From DATGFK01 sp040007395 (GTDB lineage: Bacteria > Chloroflexota > Anaerolineae > Aggregatilineales > UBA2796): a stretch of 43,594 nt of DNA. The notes below the pieces were generated by a model that searched no databases, was not told where the DNA came from, and was given only the letters and a program-made list of their open reading frames with translations. Numbering within the stretch: position 1 is the first letter of the stretch; each line of letters opens with the position of its first letter. The stretch covers positions 1 through 43,594 of the forward strand of contig JBDTVG010000263.1 in assembly GCA_040007395.1 (NCBI GenBank), read 5' to 3'. Position numbers and translations under genes: made by a program. Of this stretch, positions 25,860 through 32,628 are shown piece by piece.

Positions 25860-25953
25860 CCCTCACCCCCAGCCCCTCTCCCTCAGGGCGAGGGGTGCCA
25901 AACACTTGTCTGGAAAGTCCCTCTCCATGAGGGAGAGGAATTTAGGGTGAGGG
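25860..25953. repeat. CCTCACC-family palindromic intergenic repeat, copy 4
   Basis: 94 bases with perfectly complementary ends (CCCTCACC and GGTGAGGG) and two inner stems, CCCCTCTCCCTC/GAGGGGT and CCCTCTCC/GGAGAGG. This is the clearest complete copy. It lies between the kinase and VWA genes. Confidence 0.85.
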
Positions 25954-25958
25954 CTACT

Positions 25959-28100
25959 TTACACAAGCTGCCACGTTCGGGCGCTCATGATGCGCTCATT
26001 GATGATCTCGTTGCGGTTGGCGTTTTCGTCCCGCGAGAGATAGTCGCGCCACGCATGTTCGTTCGCCTTCGCCAGATCCCCAATACTACCAATCTTGACA
26101 TCGTTAGGCCATGTGATCTTGGGCAGCGATCCGGATTTTTTGGCGACGTTGAAAGCAGTATAGTAGAACTCGGCAATGAGCCGATAGAACTGCCGCGACT
26201 CGACTCCGTTTTCCTGCAAAGTAGCGATGGCGCGGGAAGCCTGTTCAAGGCTCTCGACATTGCCTTGCAACGCCTTCTGATTATACAGGCCAATCAGTTC
26301 CAGCATGACTTCGTTGTAGCTGGTGTTGCGGCTGCTAACCACTTGCAAAATATTGATCGCGTTGTCCAGTTCGTTGCTGGAAAGATAGGCTTTTGATGCG
26401 CCAATATAGGCGGGGCCAACGCTTGGCTTGGCCTGAATCACAGCGCGATACTCGGAGATCGCTTGCGGGTTGTTCCCACTGCGCCGATACAGATCCGCTA
26501 GCAGCAAACGCCCCCGGTGATCGCCCGGTTTGATCGCCATCATGCGGCGGTAGCGTTCGGCGGCAAGATCGAACTTACCCTGACTTTCGGCTAACTGGCC
26601 TTCGGCAAGCGCCATTTCCCACTGGACTTGCGGGTCGGAAAGGCGCTGCGCCTGCTGTATATCGGCTTCCGCGTTCTTGGCATCACCCGCCTGATTGTAG
26701 ATCAGGGAGCGCAAAATGAAGGCCGATGCGCCACCGTTATTGTTAATGGCCTGATTCGCCAGTGCCAGCGCACGAGTCATGTTGTGCTGCTGGTAGGCTT
26801 CCTGAGCGCTAAGTAAGACGGTTGCCGCTGGATTGGTGGTTGGCACTTCCGGCAGATCAATTTTGGCGGTGCCAGTGACCAAGCCCGTACCTGTCACCGC
26901 CCGCATCGTATCCAATGTCGTGTTGGTGAAGTTGGCTTTCTGGCGCTGGCGGGCTACTGCGAAGCCGTCCGGCTTTTGCCCTTTGACATAGCCAAGTACG
27001 CCGTCAAGTTCGGTCAGGATTGCGTCCACGTTTTGCGGGCGATCTTCACGATTGGCGGCGGTCAGCCACTCCACAAAGTAGCGGAACGAATCGTCGTACT
27101 GAATCCAAGGGAATTGGTCAGGCGACGTGAGCGTGTACTTATATTCTTCGGTGTGGATCTCGGACATGCCGACCAGTTCTGCAATGGTGCGCCCGATGGT
27201 GAAATAGTCATCGCGCCAATCGGGGTGGGCAGCGTTGGGCGAGTGATAGCCCGGTGTACCACGTGCCGGCTTAGGCGGGACATTGGGATCGTAGATATAC
27301 GCCGTGCCGAAGTCCAGCAGCACTTCGATGCGTTCACCGTTGGGCAGTTCCATACTCTTGACGTTATCCGGCTTGAAGTCGCAGTAGATGATCGGCGGCT
27401 TTAGCCCATGCAGATATTTGAAGGCGGGCAGCAACGCTTTGACTCTGGTCAGCGCTTCCTCGGCGGACATGGGCAGTACCAGCTTGCGCGTGACTGGCTC
27501 CTCGATCTCGTCTGCCCAGCTTGGCCCAGAGACGAATTCCATGACGTAGCACAGTTCCGTCTCGACGGTAAAGAAGTCGATCACGGCGACGATGTTGGGA
27601 TGCCGGATATTGATCAGCACTTCGGCTTCTTTTTGCAGCGCCTTCCGCAGTGAATCGTCCGGCGTGATCACGGTTTTGATCACGACATATTTGTTTAGGT
27701 GGCGGTCAAAGGCTTTCCAGACGCGACCCATGCCACCTTCGCCCAGAATGTTTTCCAGCCCGTAGCGATCCGCGATCACTAGGCCAACATGTAAGGCGCT
27801 TGGCGGGCCAGCGGTGGCGACGGTTTGAGTCGCCGTCGGTGCAGAAGCCGCCGCCGGAGTCAGTTTCTTGCCGCAGTTCGGGCAGTGCCGCGCATTCGGG
27901 CGCAGCGCATGACCGCAGTACGGGCAAGTTGATTTGCTCTCGACAGTTGACGTACCAGAAGCCATGAGCTGTGCTGCCGTGACGGGCTTCACCGCTTGGC
28001 TGGTTAATTCAAGACCACACTCATCACAGAATCCGCTTTCGGTGCTGGTCTGCATGTGACAGTGCGGACATTCGATTTTGACTGGATTGCTAACGCTCAT
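25959..28100 (-). CDS. PknG-like serine/threonine protein kinase with zinc ribbons and TPR domain
   Basis: 713 residues. Two four-cysteine ribbons come first (C11/C14/C25/C28 and C59/C62/C73/C76), then a kinase domain at about 112-370: LGEGGMGRVW (P-loop), VVIKTV (ATP Lys), YCDFKPDN (catalytic loop), LLDFGTAY (metal loop), GTPGYHSP, and DDYFTIGRTIAEL. The catalytic loop has Cys for the usual Arg-preceding His-Arg pattern, as PknG does in its own way. After a linker, TPR-like helices run from about 430 to 650. Metal-binding N-terminus, kinase and TPR tail in this order are the layout of actinobacterial PknG. There is no membrane helix, so it acts in the cytosol. Neighbours are an FHA and a phosphatase gene. 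Confidence 0.93.
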   Translation of the reverse strand: MSVSNPVKIECPHCHMQTSTESGFCDECGLELTSQAVKPVTAAQLMASGTSTVESKSTCPYCGHALRPNARHCPNCGKKLTPAAASAPTATQTVATAGPPSALHVGLVIADRYGLENILGEGGMGRVWKAFDRHLNKYVVIKTVITPDDSLRKALQKEAEVLINIRHPNIVAVIDFFTVETELCYVMEFVSGPSWADEIEEPVTRKLVLPMSAEEALTRVKALLPAFKYLHGLKPPIIYCDFKPDNVKSMELPNGERIEVLLDFGTAYIYDPNVPPKPARGTPGYHSPNAAHPDWRDDYFTIGRTIAELVGMSEIHTEEYKYTLTSPDQFPWIQYDDSFRYFVEWLTAANREDRPQNVDAILTELDGVLGYVKGQKPDGFAVARQRQKANFTNTTLDTMRAVTGTGLVTGTAKIDLPEVPTTNPAATVLLSAQEAYQQHNMTRALALANQAINNNGGASAFILRSLIYNQAGDAKNAEADIQQAQRLSDPQVQWEMALAEGQLAESQGKFDLAAERYRRMMAIKPGDHRGRLLLADLYRRSGNNPQAISEYRAVIQAKPSVGPAYIGASKAYLSSNELDNAINILQVVSSRNTSYNEVMLELIGLYNQKALQGNVESLEQASRAIATLQENGVESRQFYRLIAEFYYTAFNVAKKSGSLPKITWPNDVKIGSIGDLAKANEHAWRDYLSRDENANRNEIINERIMSARTWQLV

Positions 28101-28135
28101 TGAACCCTCGGTTTATACAATACATCGGTAAATAT

Positions 28136-28232
28136 GACCTCACCCCCCAGCCCCTCTCCCGCAGGTAGAGGGGAGAAAACGCTATTTGTATTCAAGTCCC
28201 TCGCCTTTGGGAGAGGGACTTAGGGTGAGGTC
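28136..28232. repeat. CCTCACC-family palindromic intergenic repeat, copy 5
   Basis: 97 bases from GACCTCACC to GGTGAGGTC, the ends perfectly complementary over 9 bases. Inner stems are CCCCTCTCCC/GTAGAGGGGAG and CCCTCGCC/GGGAGAGGG. It fills the gap between the FHA gene and the kinase gene. Confidence 0.85.
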
Positions 28233-28239
28233 AATTCCA

Positions 28240-28767
28240 TCAACTCGACTGAAAGACCAACTCGATCTTACCCATGCGGACTTTGTCGCCGTCATGCAGC
28301 GGTTCGGCCTGATTGGGAGCCAGTTTAATATCGTTGACCCACGTATGGTTTGAACTACCCAGATCCTCGATATAGAACGTACCACTCGTGTTGCGGATCT
28401 GGGCATGATGGTGGCTAATGTATTTGCCCTCAGGATAGCCGTCGAAGTCGATCTGGAGCGTCGGATCTTCGCGCCCGATAACCGTCATATCGCCCAATTT
28501 GAAGATCGAACCTGTGCTGCCCAAGACCAAGCGCGGGCCGTTATAAGTGACTGGCGCTGGCGCTGCGTCGGTAGCAGGTACAAGAGTCTGCGGCGCTGGA
28601 TCGGGCACGCCAGAATTTGATGCAGCAGGCGGCGCAGGGACAAGCGTGGCAGGAGCCAAGCTCACTTGCGATTGTGCTGCCGCATCAACGTCAGTCAGTT
28701 CAAAGCCGCATTCTTCGCAAAAGCGTGCGCCAGCTTCATTCCAATGTTTACAGTTTGGGCACATCAT
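28240..28767 (-). CDS. Zinc-ribbon FHA domain protein (GarA-like)
   Basis: 175 residues. An N-terminal zinc ribbon (CPNCKHWN...FCEECGFEL, residues 3-25) is followed by a Pro/Ala-rich linker and a C-terminal FHA domain (about 80-175) with the phosphothreonine-binding residues in IGRED, SHHHAQI and GSSNHTWVND. FHA domains bind phosphothreonine peptides, so this is the likely reader or substrate of the kinase encoded next. The linker contains the same motif twice, ATLVPAP and QTLVPAT; these threonines are plausible kinase targets. Size and FHA position recall mycobacterial GarA, which PknG phosphorylates near its N-terminus. Two adjacent ATGs (28767, 28764) cannot be told apart as starts. Confidence 0.9.
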   Translation of the reverse strand: MMCPNCKHWNEAGARFCEECGFELTDVDAAAQSQVSLAPATLVPAPPAASNSGVPDPAPQTLVPATDAAPAPVTYNGPRLVLGSTGSIFKLGDMTVIGREDPTLQIDFDGYPEGKYISHHHAQIRNTSGTFYIEDLGSSNHTWVNDIKLAPNQAEPLHDGDKVRMGKIELVFQSS

Positions 28768-28804
28768 AACGAGTACACTCCCGTGTCATGAAAATCACCT
28801 TGTA

Positions 28805-28897
28805 GCCCTCACCCCAACCCCTCTCCCAAAGGCGAGGGGCTTTTCAAACCACTGATTTTCCCCCCTCGCTCTGAGGGATAGGACAGGGGCTGAGGGC
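28805..28897. repeat. CCTCACC-family palindromic intergenic repeat, copy 6
   Basis: 93 bases from GCCCTCACCCC to GGCTGAGGGC, with CCCCTCTCCC/GGCGAGGGG and CCCCCTCGCTC/GAGGGATAGG stems. It occupies most of the gap between the solute-binding protein gene and the FHA gene. Confidence 0.8.
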
Positions 28898-28934
28898 GAT
28901 TACACATACCCTTCTAGCTAGAAGTTTAACCCTA

Positions 28935-30542
28935 CTAGCGTGAAACTGCATAGAAGTCGAAAGTACCAAGATACAGCGCGTTAAAGACATTGCCCTTGAC
29001 CGCTTTACTCACCACCGTGCGATCCGGCGACTGCGCCATATAGATTCCCGCCGGATCGTCTTTGGTCACGACCTGCTGTACAGTTTTGAACATATTGGTC
29101 ATTTCGTCCAGCGTCTTGACAGTCTGCGACGACTCGATCAATTTATCGACGGTAGGGTTGGCGTAATAGCCAGCGTTCTGCCCGCCTGACCCTGCCGACT
29201 TCGAGTAGAACAACGGATAACTGTAATTCAACGGGCTGTCGTAGTCAGGCCACCACGATTGCAAGAAGAAGTTAGGCCGATCCGCGCTCATATCGCCGCT
29301 GAAAATCTCGCTAAATTTGTCAAAGTCGAGCTTCTCGATATTCAACTTGAGTCCCAACTGTTCGATCTGCTGTTGCAAGATTACCCCAGCATTATCGCCG
29401 CGTCCTGTCGGCGCGAGAAAGGTTAGCTCTGTCCCCGGCGCAACCCCGGCAGCGTCCAGCAATTGCTTGGCCTGCTTGAGATCCGTCGTGTAGGTAAACG
29501 TGGTGGGGTCAGCACCGAGCAGCGTATTCGGGAAGGGGCCATTCGGTTGGCGACCCAGATTGCCCAGTTCGGCGCGGTTATAGGCGGCATAGTCAAAAGC
29601 GTAAGCCATGGCCTGCCGCGCTCTTGGATCTTTGAGTGGACCGTAATCGCCCATGACAATATAGTCCACGCGCAGTGTCGGATTCGGATCGGTGTCGAAG
29701 TTGCCAGACTTGGCGAGTTTGGTCAGGTCGTCGGGCAGCAGGACGGTTGCTGCATCGGCTTCGCCACGCTCCAAGGCACGGCGGCGCAGTGCCGATTCCG
29801 GTACGACTTTGATCGTAATCTGGCTAAAGTGGCTGCCGTTCCAGCCCTGCCAATAATCCTGAAACTGCTTGAGCACAATGGGAGCGCTAGAGTCCATCGC
29901 GCCATTGGTGCCAAGCGTATAGGGGCCAGTCCCCGCCTCGTGGGTTTGCAGCCATGTCTGACCATTGTCATCGGCTGCATGAGCCTTTACCGCCGTTGGG
30001 CTGACCAATCCGGTTCCGTAGGAAGCTGCCAACGCCACCAGAAACAACGGCTGCGGGCGATCAAAGGTGATCTTTAGCGTAAACGGATCGACCACCTGTA
30101 TCATTTTGTCAGGGTTGGTGATGAACGTGCCGAGGATCGCGTCCGTGCCGAGTTTGGCAGTGATCGTCCGCGCTAAGCCAAATTTGGCAGCGTCGGCATT
30201 GAAGGCTGTGCCATCATGGAATTTGACCCCCTGACGTAGCTTGAAGGTGAATACCGTGTTATCGGGCGCATCCCACGATTCTGCCAACACTGGCACAACC
30301 TCATTCAGTGAATCGCCCTTGAGCGCGACTAACCCTTCATAGAGTCCGCGCATCGGGATATTCGAGTTTTCGTCGTAAGAACTCGCCGGATCAAGATCCG
30401 AGGGCGCGTCTTCAACGACAACATTCATGTTACTTGCGGTCTGTGCATGAGTCACAGCGGGCGTATACAGCAGCACACTCAGCACGAGACAGACAGCGAC
30501 CCAGACAGCGATCAACGCTGATTTTTGCAACCGTTTCAACAT
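28935..30542 (-). CDS. Family-5 (peptide-type) extracytoplasmic solute-binding protein
   Basis: 535 residues. A signal peptide (SALIAVWVAVCLVLSVLLYTP) ends near THAQ without a clear lipobox. The mature protein is an SBP_bac_5 type binder: LDPASSYDEN, MRGLYEGLVAL, VFTFKLRQGVKFHDGTAFNA (the family core motif), and LTFLAPTG followed by the lobe-II segment with SADRPNFFLQSWWPDYDSP. Peptides, oligosaccharides or nickel are usual ligands of the family; none can be chosen here. No permease or ATPase for uptake is nearby, so it is an orphan binder, as sensory binders often are. The ATG at 30542 has GGAG 8 bases upstream. It starts 15 bases after the stop of the membrane protein gene. Confidence 0.9.
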   Translation of the reverse strand: MLKRLQKSALIAVWVAVCLVLSVLLYTPAVTHAQTASNMNVVVEDAPSDLDPASSYDENSNIPMRGLYEGLVALKGDSLNEVVPVLAESWDAPDNTVFTFKLRQGVKFHDGTAFNADAAKFGLARTITAKLGTDAILGTFITNPDKMIQVVDPFTLKITFDRPQPLFLVALAASYGTGLVSPTAVKAHAADDNGQTWLQTHEAGTGPYTLGTNGAMDSSAPIVLKQFQDYWQGWNGSHFSQITIKVVPESALRRRALERGEADAATVLLPDDLTKLAKSGNFDTDPNPTLRVDYIVMGDYGPLKDPRARQAMAYAFDYAAYNRAELGNLGRQPNGPFPNTLLGADPTTFTYTTDLKQAKQLLDAAGVAPGTELTFLAPTGRGDNAGVILQQQIEQLGLKLNIEKLDFDKFSEIFSGDMSADRPNFFLQSWWPDYDSPLNYSYPLFYSKSAGSGGQNAGYYANPTVDKLIESSQTVKTLDEMTNMFKTVQQVVTKDDPAGIYMAQSPDRTVVSKAVKGNVFNALYLGTFDFYAVSR

Positions 30543-30557
30543 GGTTAACACTCCAGA

Positions 30558-32027
30558 TTACAGTTCGCGGAAGCGATGATAGACACCCGCGCCAACCAAA
30601 ATAATCAGCAGCACGTAGCCAACCAAACCGTAGAGCAAGCGATGTGCAGGCAATACATTATTTTCTGTATTCCATATCTCATCGAATACAGTACGATTGA
30701 TCGTGCGTTCTTGTTCCATCGCTGTCGTAAAGCGACTAAAGGCTTCGGTGCTTTGACCCGGTTCAGTCCCAGTTTCCAGCGTGATCGCATCGTCTAGGCT
30801 GTAGTCTTTGTTCTTCGGATCGACCAATTGGCGCAATTTGGTGTTGATAGTCAGGTAATCCAGCCAAGCCAGCCGCGCCTGTTCGAGTGCTTGGGCTTCG
30901 CCGTCGAAAGTCACGTTGGCAATCAGCGGCGCAATCCCGCCAATCGCCTTGAAAGTCTGCCCCTGAGTTGGATCTAATTGAACACTAACCAAACGGGCTT
31001 GATTTAACATTTGCGGATCGATCTGGCTATTGTCGTTCACAGAGAGAAAGCTATGAGACATACAGTCCTTAATCCCACATATCCGCAATTCGACGGAATT
31101 CTTGTAACCATCGAACTCTTGCTGCCAATAGCTAACATGGCTCGGATCGATGATCGAGCCGCTTTCGTCGCGATTGCCCTGATTGGCAACGGCTAGCACT
31201 CGCGAACTAGCACTGACGCTCAGATAGGCATCCTCGACCATGCGGTTAAGCTGCTGCGGCGCTTGCCATAGCTCAATGAGCATTGCCAGCGCTAACACCC
31301 ATGCCACCACCAGCGCCACATCAATGCCCGGTGTGAGATAGCGGCGAACCTTGCCTCGCAGCCAGAATGACAAAAAGGTCAGGCCAAGCGCTAGTACCAA
31401 GGTAAAAAACCCTAGTATCAGGGCTTGCGTCCAAATGGTCGTCGCTGCGCTTTGCTGCGTGGCTTCCATCGCCTGAAAGTTCAACGCTTCAAGCTGTTGC
31501 AGGTACCGCACGATCTGGTTCTGTAGATAGTTATCCGCCACAAGGTATTCGCTGGTGGCAGTTGCTTTATCGCCGTTCTGTTCGGCGGTCAGCAAATTAC
31601 TGATATGTCGCCAGAACTGGTCATACGAAAAATACTCAATGTTCAGATAGATGTCCTGCTCTTGTGCGCCACTTAACGTGTTACGCACCGCAAACATCTG
31701 ATCGCGAAACTTCTGGAAATCGCTGTGGACGGCATCTTGCGCCGCCCAGTGCGACGAACTATCGGCGGCAGTAATGACGAACGTGGCAGCATTCGCCGCC
31801 ATCGACGCGACATACTGCAACGATTGTTCCGCCGCATCGACTTTCGCGCTGTTGTTCAACGCGATACTTCTAAATTGACTCAGCGTCGTTTCATAGGCGT
31901 TGAGCGAGAGCACAATAGCGAGTAGCGCCAACAGTACCGCCAAAACACCACCGCCGACCAGTCGGAAGCGTGTTTGGACTCGGCGTACTGCGACTCTACG
32001 TGGCACAACGACAGATGCGCTAGACAT
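30558..32027 (-). CDS. Four-TM membrane protein with two extracytoplasmic helical domains (GlnX-like topology)
   Basis: 489 residues. Hydrophobic helices lie at about 24-45, 198-222, 234-254 and 464-483. The N-terminal basic stretch (RRVAVRRVQTR) is cytosolic, and TM1-TM2 and TM3-TM4 enclose two outside domains of about 150 and 210 residues that look helical, like chemoreceptor four-helix bundles. No catalytic or kinase domain is present. The next gene encodes a solute-binding protein, and a PknG-like kinase follows, as in the mycobacterial glnX-glnH-pknG locus, where GlnX has this topology. The start is set at the ATG at 32027 because GAGGAG precedes it by 10 bases; the frame is open for 53 more codons upstream, without a good site. 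Function by analogy only. Confidence 0.78.
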   Translation of the reverse strand: MSSASVVVPRRVAVRRVQTRFRLVGGGVLAVLLALLAIVLSLNAYETTLSQFRSIALNNSAKVDAAEQSLQYVASMAANAATFVITAADSSSHWAAQDAVHSDFQKFRDQMFAVRNTLSGAQEQDIYLNIEYFSYDQFWRHISNLLTAEQNGDKATATSEYLVADNYLQNQIVRYLQQLEALNFQAMEATQQSAATTIWTQALILGFFTLVLALGLTFLSFWLRGKVRRYLTPGIDVALVVAWVLALAMLIELWQAPQQLNRMVEDAYLSVSASSRVLAVANQGNRDESGSIIDPSHVSYWQQEFDGYKNSVELRICGIKDCMSHSFLSVNDNSQIDPQMLNQARLVSVQLDPTQGQTFKAIGGIAPLIANVTFDGEAQALEQARLAWLDYLTINTKLRQLVDPKNKDYSLDDAITLETGTEPGQSTEAFSRFTTAMEQERTINRTVFDEIWNTENNVLPAHRLLYGLVGYVLLIILVGAGVYHRFREL

Positions 32028-32271
32028 ATGCCCGCGACTCCTCGATTTGAATTGAGATTGAAGGGTACAGACTCGTATAGCATAACAGAGATCCGCTGTG
32101 CTGATACCCCCACTATTTAGGCAGTTATGAGTACATAATGTAAAGTCTGGGTGGGGTAGGGCGAGGAGTGTACCTTTGAACGGCATTGATTGTATCGTGA
32201 CGGGTTGCAGGATTCTATAAGAATCCCGATATAGATTCAGCAGAGCGCTAGGGCTATCGCATCAAAATTAT

Positions 32272-32524
32272 CCTCACCTTAAATCCCTCTCTACGAACGG
32301 TTCACCGTCCGACACTTTAAAAGATTGGCATAGAAGGATGACAGCGGACAGGGCGAGCCCTGTCCCTACACCAAACGAGATTTTGTAGGGACAATGCTTG
32401 CGTTGTCCGGCATAGGTGGCGATACTCTCTTAAAAGTGTCGGTGTGTGAACCGCGCACGGAGAGGAACTTCTCGCCCAGATTGACTCCGTTTCGCTGTTC
32501 GTGGAGAAAGGGACAGGGTGAGGT
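32272..32524. repeat. CCTCACC-family repeat, copy 7, interrupted by an insertion
   Basis: The left arm CCTCACCTTAAATCCCTCTC (32272-32291) and the right part ending GGACAGGGTGAGG (to 32524) are the two halves of one repeat, separated by the MITE-like element at 32298-32453. Of the rest of the 600-base gap between the divergent membrane-sensor and PH-domain genes (32028-32628), 32028-32271 and 32525-32628 hold no further feature I can name. Promoters for both genes must lie here, but no clear -35/-10 pair stands out. Confidence 0.7.
32298..32453. mobile_element. MITE-like element with 27-bp terminal inverted repeats
   Basis: About 156 bases without coding capacity. Left end CGGTTCACCGTCCGACAC, then TTTAAAAGA (32298-32324); right end, reversed (32428-32453), CGGTTCACACACCGACAC, then TTTTAAGA. 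Inside is a copy of the GGGACAGGGC repeat (32343-32408), whose last part GTAGGGACAATGC...GCGTTGTCC plus CATAGG matches the IS4 end at 20257-20286. The element interrupts a CCTCACC repeat. No transposase is present. Confidence 0.6.
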
Positions 32525-32628
32525 GAATTACGCCTATTCTCAATTGGATGCGATAGCGCTAGCACTTGGCACGGGGTCAATTGCTGGTTACTCTCTGCGA
32601 AGATGTGGTTTATAGGTGATGACCGCCC

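Noticed and set aside
24457..28897. CRISPR array made of the repeated GC-rich blocks
   Set aside because: The copies are 93-97 bases, more than 500 bases apart and separated by genes; there are no short regularly spaced spacers and no cas genes.
28935..32027. Oligopeptide uptake operon around the family-5 binding protein
   Set aside because: No DppB/C-type permease or DppD/F-type ATPase is present on either side; the neighbours are signalling genes.
30558..32186. Longer 542-codon version of the four-TM membrane protein
   Set aside because: The extra 53 N-terminal residues are Cys/His-rich and not signal-like; the internal ATG at 32027 has a proper GAGGAG.
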